64,000 bases of DNA, from contig NW_027488769.1 of NCBI RefSeq assembly GCF_050948215.1, positions 1-64,000 of the forward strand. Direction: 5' to 3'. This stretch comes from Halictus rubicundus. Taxonomy: Eukaryota > Arthropoda > Insecta > Hymenoptera > Halictidae. Numbering within the stretch: the stretch's first letter is position 1; every line of letters starts with the position of its first letter. This document shows positions 13,661 through 27,578 of the stretch, in pieces. The notes under the pieces are model-generated. The model was not told where the DNA came from. It saw only the letters and a list, made by a program, of their open reading frames with translations, and ran no database searches. Position numbers and translations under genes: made by a program.

Positions 13661-14509
13661 CCTCTATCCAATCCTATCCTCTATCCTTTCCTATCCTCTA
13701 TCCTATCCTATCCTCTATCTTATCCTATCCTCTATCCCATCCTATCCTCTATCTTATCCTATCCTCTAACCCATCCTATCCTCCATCCTATCCTCCATCC
13801 TATCCTATCCTCTATCGTATCCTATCCTGTATCCTATCCTATCCTCTATCATATCCTACCCTCTATCGCATCCTACCATATATCCGATACTATTCTCTCT
13901 CCTATCCCATCCTCTATCCTATCCTATCCTCTATCATATCCTATCCTCTATCCTATCCTATCCACTATCTCATCCTATCATCTAACCTATCCTCTATCAT
14001 ATCCTATCCTCTATCCTATCCTATCCTCTATCTCATCCTATCCTCTATCCTATCCTATCATCTATCATATCCTATCCTCTATCCTATCCTATTCTCTATC
14101 TCATCCTATCCTCTATTCCATCCTATACTCTATCCAATCCTATCCTCTATCCTATCCTATCCTATATCCTATCCTATCCTCTATCCTATCCTATCCTCTA
14201 TCCTATCTTATCGTATCCTCTATCCCATCCTATCCTCCATCCTATCCTATCCTCTATGCTATTCTATCCTGTATCCTATCCTATCCTCTATCCAATCCTA
14301 TCCTCTATCCTATCCTATCCTATGGTCTATCCTATCCTATCCTCTATCCTATCCTATCCTCTATCCTATCCTATCCTCTATCCTATCCTCTATCCTATCC
14401 TCTATCCTATACTATCCTCTATCCTATCATATCGTCTATTCTATCATCTATCCTATCCTATCCTCTATCCTATCCTATCCTCTATCCTATCCTATCTTCT
14501 ATCCTATCC

Positions 14510-17500
14510 CATCCTCTATCCTATCAAGTCCCCTATCCTATCCTCTGTCCTATCCTATCCTCTATCCTATCCTATCATCTATCATCAATCCTGTCCTTTC
14601 CTGTATCCTATCCAATCCTCTATCCTATCCTGTCCTCTATCCTATCCTATCCTCTATCCTATCCTATCCTCTATCCTATCCTATCATCTATCATCAATCC
14701 TATACTTTCCTGTATCCTATCCAATCCTCTATTCTATCATATCCTCTAAACTATCCTAACCTATCCTCTATCATATCCTATCTTCTATCCTATCCTATCC
14801 TCTATCCTATCCTATCATCTATCCTGTATCCTATCCAATCCTCTATCCTATCCTATCCTCTATCCTATATATCCTCTATCCTATAATATCCTCTATCCTA
14901 TCCTATCCTCTATCCAATCCTCTATCCTATCCAATCCTCTATTCTATCCTATCCTCTAAACTATCCTAACCTATCCTCTATCATATCCTATCCTCAATCC
15001 TATCCTATCCTCTATCCCATCCTATCCTCCATCCTATCCTATCCTCCATCCTATCCTATCCTCTATCCAATCCTATCCTCTATCCTATACTATCCTCTAT
15101 CCTATCCCATCCTCTATCGTATCCTATCCTCTATCCTATCCTATTCCTCTATCCTATGATATCCTCTATACCATCCTATCCTCTATCCTATCCTACCATC
15201 TATCCTGTCCTATCTTCTATCACATCCTATCCTCTGTCCTTTCCTATCCTCTATCTTATCCTATCCTCCATCCTATCCTATCCTCTATCGTATCCTATCC
15301 TCTATCCAATCCTATCCTCTATCATATCCTATCCTCAATCCTATCCTATCCTCTATCCTATCCTATCCTCTATCCTATCCTATGCTCTATCCTATCCTGT
15401 CCTCTATCGTATCCTCTATCCTCTCCTCTATCCTATCCTATCGTCTATCCTTTCCTATCCTCTATACTCTCCTCTATCGTATCCTATCCTCTATCCTATC
15501 CTCTCCTCAATCCTATCCTATCCCCTATACTATCCTATCCTCTATCCTATCCTATCCTCTATCCTATACAATCCTCTATCCTATCCTATCCTGTAACCTA
15601 TCCTATCCTCTATCCTATCCTCTATCCTATCCTATCCTCTATCCTATCCTATCCTCAATCTTATCCTATCCCCTATCCTATCCTATCCTCTATCCTATCC
15701 TATGCTCTATCCTATACAATCCTCTATCCTATCCTATCCTCTATCCTATCCTATACTCTATAATATCGTATACTCTATCCTATCCTATCCTCTATCCTAT
15801 CTTATCCTCTATCCTATCCTATTGTCTATCTATCCTATCGTCTATCCTATCCTATCCTCTTTAGTATCCTATCCACTATCGTATCGAATCCTCTATCCTA
15901 TACAATCCCCTATCCTATCCTCTATCCTATCCTATCCTCTATTCTATAATATCATATATCCTATCCTATTCTCTATCCTATCCTATCCTCTATCCTATCC
16001 ATTCCCCAATCGTATCCTCTATCCTATCCTATCCTCTATCCTATCCTATCCTCTATCCTATCCTATGCTCTATCCTATCCTATCCTCTATCCTATCCTAT
16101 CTTCTATTATATAAATGCTCTATCCTATCCTATCCTCTGTCCTTTCCTATCCTCTATCTTATCCTATCCTCCATCCTATCCTATCCTCTATCGTATCCTA
16201 TCCTCTATCCAATCCTATCCTCTATCATATCCTATCCTCAATCCTATCCTATCCTCTATCCTATTCTATCCTCTATCCTATCCTCTATCCTATCCTCTAT
16301 CCTATCCTCTATCCTATCCTCTATCCTATCCTCTATCATATTCAATCCTCTATGGTATCATCTATCCTATCCTATCCTCTATCCTATCTTATCCTCTATC
16401 CTATCCTATTGTCTATCCATCCTATCGTCTATCCTATCCTATCCTCTTTCCTATCCTATCCACTATCCTATCCTATCGTCTATCCTATCCTATCCTCTAT
16501 CCTATCCTATCCTCTATCCTATCCTCTATACTATCCTCTATCCTATCCTATCCTCTACCCTATCCTATCGTCTATTCTATCCTCTATCCTATCCTATCCT
16601 CTATCCTATCCTATCCTCTATCCTATCCTATCTTCTATCCTATCCTATCCTCTATCCTATCCTATCCTCTATCCTATCCTATCCTCTATCCTATCATATC
16701 CTCTATCCTATCCTATCATCTATCCTGTATCCTATCCAATCCTCTATCCTATCCTATCCTCTATCCTATATATCCTCTATCCTATAATATCCTCTATCCT
16801 ATCCTATCCTCTATCCAATCCTCTATCCTATCCTATCCTCTATCCTATCCTCTATCGTATCCTATCCTCTATCCAATCCTATCCTCTATCATATCCTATC
16901 CTCAATCCTATCCTATCCTCTATCCCATCCTATCCTCCATCCTATCCTATCCTCCATCCTATCCTATCCTCTATCCAATCCTATCCTCTATCCTATACTA
17001 TCCTCTATCCTATCCTCTATCCTATCCTCTATCCTATCCTCTATCCTATCCTCTATCCTATCCTCTATCATATCCAATCCTCTATGGTATCATCTATCCT
17101 ATCCTATCCTCTATCCTATCTTATCCTCTATCCTATCCTATTGTCTATCCATCCTATCGTCTATCCTATCCTATCCTCTTTCCTATCCTATCCACTAGCC
17201 TATCCTATCCTCTATCCTATCCTATCCTCTATCCTATCATCTATACTATCCTCTATCCTATCCTATCCTCTATCCTATCCTATCCTCTATCCTATCCTAT
17301 CGTCTATTCTATCCTCTATCCTATCCTATCCTCTATCCTATCCTATCCTCTATCCTATCCTATCTTCTATCCTATCCTATCCTCTATCCTATCAAGTCCC
17401 CTACCCTATCTTCTGTCCTATCCTATCCTCTATCCTATCCTATCATCTATCATCAATCCTGTCCTTTCCTGTATCCTATCCAATCCTCTATCCTATCCTG

Positions 17501-17528
17501 TCCTCTATCCTATCCTATCCTCTATCCT
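14510..17528 (+). repeat. Direct copies 2868 bp apart (about 14,510-14,660 and 17,378-17,528)
   Basis: ATCAAGTCCCC and the following ATCATCAATCCTGTCC are shared at 14,523/17,391 and 14,581/17,449, an offset of 2868 bp. Relatives of the second mark, with ATCAATCCTATACTTTCC, occur near 14,692 and 17,720. These are fragments of the domain B block set. Confidence 0.72.
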
Positions 17529-20500
17529 ATCCTATCCTCTATCCTATCCTATCGTCTATCCTATCCTCTATCCTATCCTACCCTCTATAATATCGTATAC
17601 TCTATGATATCTTATCCTCTATCCTAGAATATCCTCTATCCTATCAAATCCCCTATCCTATCCTCTATCCTATCCTATCGTGTATCCTATCCAATCCTCT
17701 ATCCTATCCTATCATCTATCATCAATCCTATACTTTCCTGTATCCTATCCAATCCTCTATTCTATCCTATCCTCTAAACTATCCTAACCTATCCTCTATC
17801 ATATCCTATCTTCTATCCTATCCTATCCTCTATCCCATCCTATCCTCTATCCTATCCTATCTTCTATCTTATCATATCCTCTATCCCATCCTATCTCCAT
17901 CTTATCCTATCCTCTATCCTATACTATCCTCTATCCTATCCTATCCTCTACCGTATCCTATCCTCTATCCCATCCTATCCTCTATCCTATCCTATCATTT
18001 ATCCTATCGTATCCTCTACCGTATCCTACCATCTATCCTGTCCTATCTTCTATCACATCCTATCCTCTGTCCTTTCCTATCCTCTATCTTATCCTATCCT
18101 CCATCCTATCCTATCCTCTATCGTATCCTATCCTCTATCCAATCCTATCCTCTATCATATCCTATCCTCAATCCTATCCTATCCTCTATCCTATCCTATC
18201 CTCTATCCTATCCTATGCTCTATCCTATCCTGTCCTCTATCGTATCCTCTATCCTCTCCTCTATCCTATCCTATCCTCTATCCTATTCTATCCTGTATCC
18301 TATCCTATACTCTACCGTATTCTACCATCTATCCTAACCTATCCTCTATCATATCCGATCGTCTATCCTATCCTATCCTCTATCATATCCTACCCTCTAT
18401 CCTATCCTATCCTCTATCCTATCCTATCGTCTATCCTTTCCTATCCTCTATACTCTCCTCTATCGTATCCTATCCTCTATCCTATCCTATCCTCAATCCT
18501 ATCCTATCCCCTATACTATCCTATCCTCTATCCTATCCTATCCTCTATCCTATACAATCCTCTATCCTATCCTATCCTGTAACCTATCCTATCCTCTATC
18601 CTATCCTCTATCCTATCCTATCCTCTATCCTATCCTATCCTCAATCTTATCCTATCCCCTATCCTATCCTATCCTCTATCCTATCCTATGCTCTATCCTA
18701 TACAATCCTCTATCCTATCCTATCCTCTATCCTATCCTATACTCTATAATATCGTATACTCTATCCTATTCTATCCTCTATCCTATCCTCTATCCTATCC
18801 TCTATCATATCCAATCCTCTATGGTATCATCTATCCTATCCTATCCTCTATCCTATCTTATTCTCTATCCTATCCTATTGTCTATCTACCCTATCGTCTA
18901 TCCTATCCTATCCTCTTTCCTATCCTATCCACTATCGTATCCAATCCTCTATCCTATACAATCCCCTATCCTATCCTCTATCCTATCCTATCCTCTATTC
19001 TATAATATCATATATCCTATCCTATTCTCTATCCTATCCTATCCTCTATCCTATCCATTCCCCAATCGTATCCTCTATCCTATCCTATCCTCTATCCTAT
19101 CCTATCCTCTATCCTATCCTATGCTCTATCCTATCCTATCCTCTATCCTATCCTATCTTCTATTATATAAATCCTCTATCCTATCCTATCCTCTATCCTA
19201 TCCTATCCTATCCTCTATCCTATCCTATACTCTATCCTATTCTATTCTCTATCCTATCCTCTATCCTATCCTCTATCCTATCCTCTATCCTATCCTCTAT
19301 CCTATCCTCTATCATATCCAATCCTCTATGGTATCATCTATCCTATCCTATCCTCTATCCTATCTTATCCTCTATCCTATCCTATTGTCTATCCATCCTA
19401 TCGTCTATCCTATCCTATCCTCTTTCCTATCCTATCCACTATCGTATCCAATCCTCTATCCTATACAATCCCCTATCCTATCGTCTATCCTATCCTATCC
19501 TCTTTCCTATCCTATCCACTATCGTATCCAATCCTCTATCCTATACAATCCCCTATCCTATCCTCTATCCAATCCTATCCTCTATCATATCCTATCCTCA
19601 ATCCTATCCTATCCTCTATCCCATCCTATCCTCTATTCTATCCTATCCTCTATCCTATCCTATCCTCTATCCTATCCTATGCTCTATCCTATCCTGTCCT
19701 CTATCGTATCCTCTATCCTCTCCTCTATCCTATCCTATCCTCTATCCTATCCTATCCTCTATCCTATTCTATCCTGTATCCTATCCTATACTCTACCGTA
19801 TTCTACCATCTATCCTAACCTATCCTCTATCATATCCGATCGTCTATCCTATCCTATCCTCTATCATATCCTACCCTCTATCCTATCCTATCCTCTATCC
19901 TATCCTATCGTCTATCCTTTCCTATCCTCTATACTCTCCTCTATCGTATCCTATCCTCTATCCTATCCTATCCTCTATCCTATCCTATGCTCTATCCTAT
20001 CCTGTCCTCTATCGTATCCTCTATCCTCTCCTCTATCCTATCCTATCCTCTATCCTATCCTATCCTCTATCCTATTCTATCCTGTATCCTATCCTATACT
20101 CTACCGTATTCTACCATCTATCCTAACCTATCCTCTATCATATCCGATCGTCTATCCTATCCTATCCTCTATCATATCCTACCCTCTATCCTATCCTATC
20201 CTCTATCCTATCCTATCGTCTATCCTTTCCTATCCTCTATACTCTCCTCTATCGTATCCTATCCTCTATCCTATCCTATCCTTAATCCTATCCTATCCCC
20301 TATACTATCCTATCCTCTATCCTATCCTATCCTCTATCCTATACAATCCTCTATCCTATCCTATCCTGTAACCTATCCTATCCTCTATCCTATCCTCTAT
20401 CCTATCCTATCCTCTATCCTATCCTATCCTCAATCTTATCCTATCCCCTATCCTATCCTATCCTCTATCCTATCCTATGCTCTATCCTATACAATCCTCT

Positions 20501-20990
20501 ATCCTATCCTATCCTCTATCCTATCCTATACTCTATAATATCGTATACTCTATCCTATTCTATCCTCTATCCTATCCTCTATCCTATCCTCTATCCTATC
20601 CTCTATCCTATCCTCTATCCTATCCTCTATCATATCCAATCTTCTATGGTATCATCTATCCTATCCTATCCTCTATCCTATCTTATTCTCTATCCTATCC
20701 TCTTGTCTATCTATCCTATCGTCTATCCTATCCTATCCTCTTTCCTATCCTATCCACTATCGTATCCAATCCTCTATCCTATACAATCCCCTATCCTATC
20801 CTCTATCCTATCCTATCCTCTATTCTATAATATCATATATCCTATCCTATTCTCTATCCTATCCTATCCTCTATCCTATCCATTCCCCAATCGTATCCTC
20901 TATCCTATCCTATCCTCTATCCTATCCTATCCTCTATCCTATCCTATGCTCTATCCTATCCTATCCTCTATCCTATCCTATCTTCTATTA
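15430..20990 (+). repeat. Three copies of a B-type block at offsets 2986/3056 and 1789/1825
   Basis: The mark GTAACCTATCC occurs at 15,593, 18,579 and 20,368 (offsets 2986 and 1789). Further downstream in the block, ATTCCCCAAT occurs at 16,001, 19,057 and 20,882 (offsets 3056 and 1825). The offset change in the second pair is 36 bp and comes from three extra 12-bp TATCCTATCCTC units near 20,570-20,630. The block therefore exists three times, with length changes confined to short-unit runs. Confidence 0.82.
19679..20294 (+). repeat. 308-bp tandem duplication
   Basis: The landmark GCTCTATCCTATCCTGTCC occurs at 19,681 and 19,989, and ACCGTATTCTACC occurs near 19,796 and 20,104; both pairs are 308 bp apart. 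A related single copy lies near 18,216-18,480. The unit is not a multiple of 17 because it includes register-shifting steps such as CTCTCCTCTATCC. Confidence 0.8.
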
Positions 20991-21439
20991 TATAAATCCT
21001 CTATCCTATCCTATCCTCTATCCTATCCTATCCTATTCTCTATCCTATCCTCTACCCTATCCTCTATCCTATCCTCTATCCTATCCTCTATCATATCCAA
21101 TCCTCTATGGTATCATCTATCCTATCCTATCCTCTATCCTATCTTATCCTCTATCCTATCCTATTGTCTATCCATCCTATCGTCTATCCTATCCTATCCT
21201 CTTTCCTATCCTATCCACTATCGTATCCAATCCTCTATCCTATACAATCCTCTATCCTATCCTCTATCCTATCCTATCCTTTATACTATCCTATCCTATA
21301 CTGTATTATATGCTATCCTCTATCCTATCCAATCCCCTATCCTATCCTCTATAATATCCTATCCTCTATCCTATAATATCATATATCCTATCCTATTCTC
21401 TATCCTATCCTATCCTCTATCCTATCCTATCCTCTATCC

Positions 21440-23850
21440 TATCCTATTCTCTATCCTATCCTATCCTCAATCCTATCCTATCCTCCCTCCTATCCTATCC
21501 TCTATCCCATCCTATCATCAATCTTATCCTATCCTCTATCCCATCCTATCGTCCATCCTTAGCTATCCACTATCATATCCTATCCTCTGTCCTATCCTAT
21601 CCTCTATCTTAGCGTATCCTCTATCCCATCCTATCCTCCATCCTATCCTATCCTCCCTCCTATCCTATCCTCTATCCCATCCTATCATCAATCTTATCCT
21701 ATCCTCTATCCCATCCTATCGTCCATCCTTAGCTATCCACTATCATATCCTATCCTCTATCCTATCCTATCGTCTATCCTTTCCTATCCTCTATCCCATC
21801 CTATCCTCCATCCTAACCTATCCACTATCCTATCCTATCCTCTATCCTATCCTATCGTCTATCCTTTCCTATCCTCTATCACATCCTATCCTCCATCCTA
21901 TCCTATCCTCTACCCTATCCTATCCTCTATCGTATCCTACCATGTATCCTATCCTATCCTCTATCCCATCCTATCCTCTATCCTATCCTATCCTCTATCC
22001 TATCCCATCCTCTATCGTATCCTATCCTCTATCCTATCCTATTCCTCTATCCTATGCTATCCTCTATTCTATCCTATCCTCTATCCTATCCTATCCTCTA
22101 TCCTATACAATCCTCTATCCCATAATATCCTCCATCCTATCCTATCCTCTATCGTATCCTATCCTGTATCCTATCCTATCCACTATCATATCCTTCACTC
22201 TATCCTATCCTATCCTCTATCCTATCCTATCCTCTATCCTATCCTCTCAGCTATCCTATCCTATCCTCTATCGTATCCTACCATCTTTCCTATCCTATCC
22301 TCTATCCTATCCTATCCTCTATCCTATCCTATCCTCTATCCTATCCTATCCTCTATCCTAACCTATCCTGTATCATATCCTATCCTCTATCCCATCCTAT
22401 CATCCATCTTATCCTATCCTCTATCCCATCCTATCGTCCATTCTTAGCTATCCAATATCATATCCTATCCTCTGTCCTATCCTATCCTCCATCCTATCCT
22501 ATCCTCTATTGTATCCTATCCTCTATCCAATCCTATCCTCTATCATATCTTTTCCTCAATCCTAATCCTATCCTCTATTTTATCGTATCCTCTATCCCAT
22601 CCTATCCTCCATCCTATCCTATCCTCCATCCTATCCTATCCTCTATTGTATCCTATCCTCTATCCAATCCTATCCTCTATCATATCCTATCCTCAATCCT
22701 ATCCTATCCTCCCTCCTATCCTATCCTCTATCCCATCCTATCATCAATCTTATCCTATCCTCTATCCCATCCTATCGTCCATCCTTAGCTATCCACTATC
22801 ATATCCTATCCTCTGTCCTATCCTATCCTCTATCTTATCGTATCCTCTATCCCATCCTATCCTCCATCCTATCCTATCCTCCCTCCTATCCTATCCTCTA
22901 TCCCATCCTATCATCAATCTTATCCTATCCTCTATCCCATCCTATCGTCCATCCTTAGCTATCCACTATCATATCCTATCCTCTGTCCTATCCTATCCTG
23001 TATCTTATCTTATCCTCTATCCAATCCTATCCTCCATCCTATCGTATCCTCTATTGTATCCTATCCTCTATCCAATCCTATCCTCTATCATATCCTATCC
23101 TCAATCTATCCTATCCTCTATCCCATCCTATCCTCCATCCTATCCTATCCTCTATTGTATCCTATCCTCTATCCAATCCTATCCTCTATCATATCCTATC
23201 CTCAATCCTATCCTATCCTCCATCCTATCCTATCCTCTATTGTATCCTATCCTCTATCCAATCCTATCCTCTATCATATCCTATCCTCAATCCTATCCTA
23301 TCCTCTATCTTATCGTATCCTCTGTCCCATCCTGTCCTCCAACCCATCTTATCCTCCATCCTATACTATCCTCTATCCTATCCTATCCTCTATCTTATCC
23401 TACCCTCTTTCCCATCCTATCCTCTATAGTATCCTATCCTCTATCGCATCCTACCGTATATCAGACACTATTCTCTCTCCTATCCCATCCGCTGTCCAAT
23501 CCTATCCTCTATCCTATCCTATCGTCTATCCTTTCCTATCCTCTATACTCTCCTCTATCGTATCCTATCCTCTATCGTATCCTACCATCTATCCTATCCT
23601 ATCCTCTATCCCATCCTATCCTCTATCCCATCCTATCCTCTATCCTATCCCATCCTCTATCCTATCCTATCCTCTATCATATCCTATCCTCTATCCTATC
23701 CTATCCTCTATCTCATCCTATCCTCTATCCTATCCTATGCTCTTTCATATCCTATCCTCTATCCTATCCTATCCTCTATCTCATCCTATCCTCTATTCCA
23801 TCCTATCCTCCATCCTATCCTATCCTCTAGCCTATCCTATCCTCTATCCT
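21440..23850 (+). repeat. Domain C: array with a 170-bp unit marked by TTAGCTATCC
   Basis: The mark TTAGCTATCC occurs at 21,559, 21,729, 22,444 (variant TTCTTAGC), 22,785 and 22,955. The pairs 21,559/21,729 and 22,785/22,955 are each 170 bp apart, which is ten monomers, and the pairs are 1226 bp apart. Other frequent variants are CCCTCCTATCC, CATCATCAATC, CTATTGTATCC and CCTCAATCC. The part from about 23,290 returns to A-like variants, including the diverged CAGACACTATTCTC landmark near 23,465. No gene is visible. Confidence 0.82.
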
Positions 23851-26850
23851 ATACAATCCTCTATCCTATCCTATCCTCTACCCTATCCTATCCTCTATCC
23901 TATCCCATCCTCTATCGTATCCTATCCTCTATCCTATCCTATCCTCCATCCTATCCTATCCTCTATCCTATCCTATCCTCTATCCTATCCTATCTTCTAT
24001 CCTATCCTATCCTCTATCCTATCCTATCCTCTATAGTATCCTATCCTCTATCCTATCCTATCCTCTATCCTATCCAATCACCTATCCTATATTCTATCCG
24101 ATCCTATACTCTATCCTATCCAATCACCTATCCTATCCTCTATCCTATCCTATCCTTTATCCTATTCTATACTCTATCCTATCCCATCCTCTATCCTACC
24201 CTACCCTCTATCCTATCCTATCCTGTATCCTATAATATCCTATATCCTATCCTATCCTCTATCCTATCCTATCCTCTATCCTATCCTATCCTCCATCCTA
24301 TCCTATCCTCTATCCTATCCTATCCTCTATCCTATCCAATCCTCTGTACTATAATGTCCTCTATCCTATCAAATCCTCTATCCTATCCTCTATCCTGTCC
24401 TATCCTCTATCCTATCCTATCCTCTATCCTGTCGTATTCTCTATCCTATCCTATCCTGTATCCTATAATATCCTGTACCCTATCCTATCCTCTATCCTAT
24501 CGTATCCTCTATCCTATCCCATCCTCTATCCTATCCCATCCTCTATCCTACCCTACCCTCTATCCTATCCTATCCTGTATCCTATAATATCCTATATCCT
24601 ATCCTATCCTCTATCTTATCCTATCCTCTATCCTATCCTACCCTCTATCCTATCCTATCCTCTATCCTATCCTATCCTCTATCCTATCCTATCCTCTATC
24701 CAACGAATCCCCTATCCTATCCTCTATCCTATCCTATCCTCAATCCTATCCTATCCTCTCCTATCCTATCTTCTATCCTATCCAATCACCTATCCTATCC
24801 TCTATCCGATCCTATCCTCTATCCTATCGTATCCTCTGTACTATAGAATCCCCTATCCTTACCTCTTTCCTATCCTATCCTATCCTCTATCCTATCCTAT
24901 CCTCTATCCTATCCTATCCTCTCTCCTATCCTATCCTCTATCCTATCCTATCCTCTATCCTATCCTATCCTCTATCTTATCCTATCCTCTATCCTATCCA
25001 ATCACCTATCCTACCCTCTATCCGATCCTATCCTCTATCCTATCCAATCACCTATCCTATCCTCTATCCGATCCTATCCTCTATCCTATCCTATCCTCTA
25101 TTCTATCCTCTATCCTATCCTCTACCCTATCCTCTATCCTATCCTATCCTCAATCCTATCCTATCCCCTATCGTATCCTATCCTCTATCCTATCGTATCC
25201 TCTATCCTATCCCATACTCTATCCTATCCTATCCTCCATCCTATAATATTCTCTATCCTATCCAATCCTCTATCCTATCCAATCCTCTATCCTATCCTAT
25301 CCTCCATCCTATATTATCCTCCATCCTATCCAATCTTCTATCCTATCCTACCCTCTATTCTATCCTATATCCTATCCTATCCTCAATCCTATCCTAACCC
25401 CTATCCTATCCTATCCTCTATCCTATCGTATTCTCTGTCCTATCCTATCCTCTATCCTATCCTATCCACTATCCTATAATATCCTCTATCCTATCCTATC
25501 CTCCATCCTATAATATCCTCTATCCTATCCTATCCTCTATCCTATCCTATCCTGTTTCCTATCCTATCCTTTATCCTATTCTATACTGTATCCTATACTA
25601 TCCGCTATCCTATCCTATCCTCTATCCTATCCTATCCTCTATCCAACGAATCCCCTATCCTATCCTCTATCGGATCCTATACTCTATTATATCCTATCCT
25701 GTATCCTATCCTATCCTCTATCTTATCCTATCCTCTACCCTATCCAATCACCTATCCTATATTCTATCCGATCCTATACTCTATCCTATCCAATCACCTA
25801 TCCTATCCTCTATCCTATCCTCTCCTTTATCCTATTCTATCCTCTATCCAATCCTATCCGCTATCCTATCCTATCCTCTATCCTATCCAATCCTCTATCC
25901 AACGAATCCCCTATCCTATCCTCTATCGGATCCTATCCTCTATTATATCCTATCCTCTATACTATCCTATCCTCTATCTTATCCTATCCTCTATCCTATC
26001 CAATCACCTATCCTATCCTCTATCCGATCCTATCCTCTACCCTATCCAATCACCTATCCTATTCTCTATCCGATCCTATCCTCTATCCTATCCAATCCTC
26101 TGTTCTATAATATCCTCTGTTCTATAATGTCCTCTATCCTACCAAATCCTCTATCCTATCCTCTATCCTGTCCTATCCTCAATCCTATCCTGTATCCTAT
26201 CCAATCCTCTATGCTATCCTATCCTCTATCCTATCGCATCCTCAATCCTATCCTATCCTCAATCCTATCCCATACTGTATCCTATCCTATCCTCTATCCT
26301 ATCCTATCCTGAAATATATCGTATCCTCTATCCCATCCCATCCTCTGTCCAATCCTACCCTCCATCCTATCGTATCCTCTATCCTATCCCATCCTCTATC
26401 CTATCCCATCCTCTATCCTACCCTACCCTCTATCCTATCCTATCCTATCCTGTATCCTATAATATCCTATATCCTATCCTATCCTCTATCCTATCCTATC
26501 CTCTATCCTATCCTATCCTCCATCCTATCCTATCCTCTATCCTATCCTATCCTCTATCCTATCCTATCCTCTGTCCTATCCAATACCCTATTCTATCCTC
26601 TATCCTATCCTATCCTCTATCGTATCCTATCCTATCCTCTATCCTATCCTATCCTCTCTCCTATCCTATCCTCTATCCTATCCTATCTTCTATCGTCTCC
26701 TGACCTCTATCCTATCCAATCCCCTATCCTTTCCTCTATCCTATCGTATCCTCTATCCTATCCTATCCTCAATCTTATCCTATCCTCTATCCTATCCTAT
26801 CCTTTATCCTATTCTATCCTACCCTCTATTCTATCCGCTATCCTATCCTA
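23850..26850 (+). repeat. Domain D: transition mosaic introducing the E- and G-type variants
   Basis: From here rightward a variant set absent from A-C appears: CCAATCACC (first near 24,076), CCGATCC, CCAACGAATCC (24,701; 25,644; 25,900), ACTATAATGTCC (24,354; variant at 26,127) and TACCCTACCC. Clean 17-mers are more frequent than in A. Near 26,311 is the unusual GAAATATATCG, which recurs only at 53,719. Its members are also found in domain G about 19 kb and 27 kb away, so D and G share ancestry. Confidence 0.82.
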
Positions 26851-27140
26851 TCCTCTATCCAACGAATCCCCTATCCTATCCTCTATCGGATCCTATACTC
26901 TATTATATCCTATCCTGTATCCTATCCTATCCTCTATCTTATCCTATCCTCTATCCTATCCAATCACCTATCCTATATTCTATCCGATCCTATACTCTAT
27001 CCTATCCAATCACCTATCCTATCCTCTATCCTATCCTATCCTCTATCGTTTTCTATCCCCTATCCTATCCCATCCCCTGTCCTATCCCCTATCGTATCCT
27101 GCCCTCTATCCTATCCTATCCTGTATCCTATAATATCCTA
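26220..27140 (+). repeat. Block duplicated about 27.4 kb away at 53,630-54,530
   Basis: ATCGCATCC at 26,233 and 53,641, and GAAATATATCG at 26,311 and 53,719, are both 27,408 bp apart. The blocks then run in parallel through CCAATACCCTATTC, GTCTCCTGACC and CTATTCTATCCGC. The right-hand copy has lost 17 bp, one monomer, near 54,160 relative to about 26,755-26,771. Similarity ends near 27,140/54,530. It is the longest-range well-supported duplicate in the window. Confidence 0.85.
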
Positions 27141-27578
27141 TATCCTATCCTATCCTGTATCCTATAATATCCTATATCCTATCCTATCCTCTATCCTATC
27201 CTATCCTCTATCCTATCCTATCCTCTATCCTATCCTATCCTCTATCCTATCCTATCTTCTATCCTATCCTATCCTCTATCCAACGAATCCCCTATCCTAA
27301 CCTCTATCGGATCCTATACTCTATTATATCCTATCCTGTACCTATCCTATCCTCTATCTTATCCTATCCTCTATCCTATCCAATCACCTATCCTATATTC
27401 TATCCGATCCTATACTCTATCCTATCCAATCACCTATCCTATCCTCTATCCTATCCTATCCTTTATCCTATTCTATACTCTATCCTACCCCATCCTCTAT
27501 CCTATCCTATCCTCTATCCTATCCTATCCTTTATCCTATTATATACTCTATCCTATACTATTCCCTATCATATCCCAT

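Larger units (their letters stand above)
1..14290 (+). repeat. Domain A: heterogeneous monomers with kilobase-scale duplications
   Basis: Most 17-mers here carry one or more substitutions. Recurrent variants are CTCCATCC, CTCTATCTCATCC, CTCTATTCCATCC, CTATCTTATCC and CTATCCAATCC. A rarer landmark, CCGATACTATTCTCTCTCC, occurs at 1527, 2203, 3739, 4381, 10,206 and 13,883, with a diverged copy near 23,460. Another, CATTTCC followed by CCAACC, occurs near 125, 6348, 8208 and 12,887. These marks allow duplicated blocks to be traced (separate entries). The variety of monomers compared with domain E suggests this part is older or less recently homogenised. No gene, RNA or mobile element is visible. 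The left edge is the window edge, so the domain may extend further. Confidence 0.9.
14290..21440 (+). repeat. Domain B: mosaic array with its own variant set
   Basis: The CCATCC- and TCTCATCC-rich pattern of domain A thins out and a new variant set appears: CTATGGTATCATC (16,351, 17,084, 18,821, 19,328, 20,646, 21,107), ATTGTCTATCCATCC, ATTCCCCAAT (16,001, 19,057, 20,882), ATCAAGTCCCC (14,523, 17,391) and TATATAAA (16,108, 19,164, 20,989). Short A-like tracts persist near 15,000-15,310 and 16,920-16,990. Related copies lie 1789, 1825, 2868, 2986 and 3056 bp apart, so the domain is built of partly overlapping duplications rather than one clean tandem unit. Nothing gene-like is visible. Confidence 0.85.

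Noticed and set aside
1024..17590. Hydrophobic Ile/Leu/Pro/Tyr/Ser-rich translations resembling a membrane or structural repeat protein
   Set aside because: Hydrophobicity follows from pyrimidine-rich codons (ATC, CTA, CTC, TCC, TAT, CCT). Overlapping frames give the same peptide, which real genes do not do.
16108..20996. TATATAAA at 16,108, 19,164 and 20,989 as TATA boxes; the first is followed by an ATG at 16,115
   Set aside because: All three copies sit inside the same duplicated B block (offsets 3056 and 1825), and only one has the ATG. There is no gene downstream, and the ATG lies too close to the box for a normal transcript start.
26300..26330. GAAATATATCG as a promoter or AT-rich origin element
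   Set aside because: It is only about 11 bp, occurs twice as part of a 0.9-kb copied block, and has no associated gene or other origin feature.
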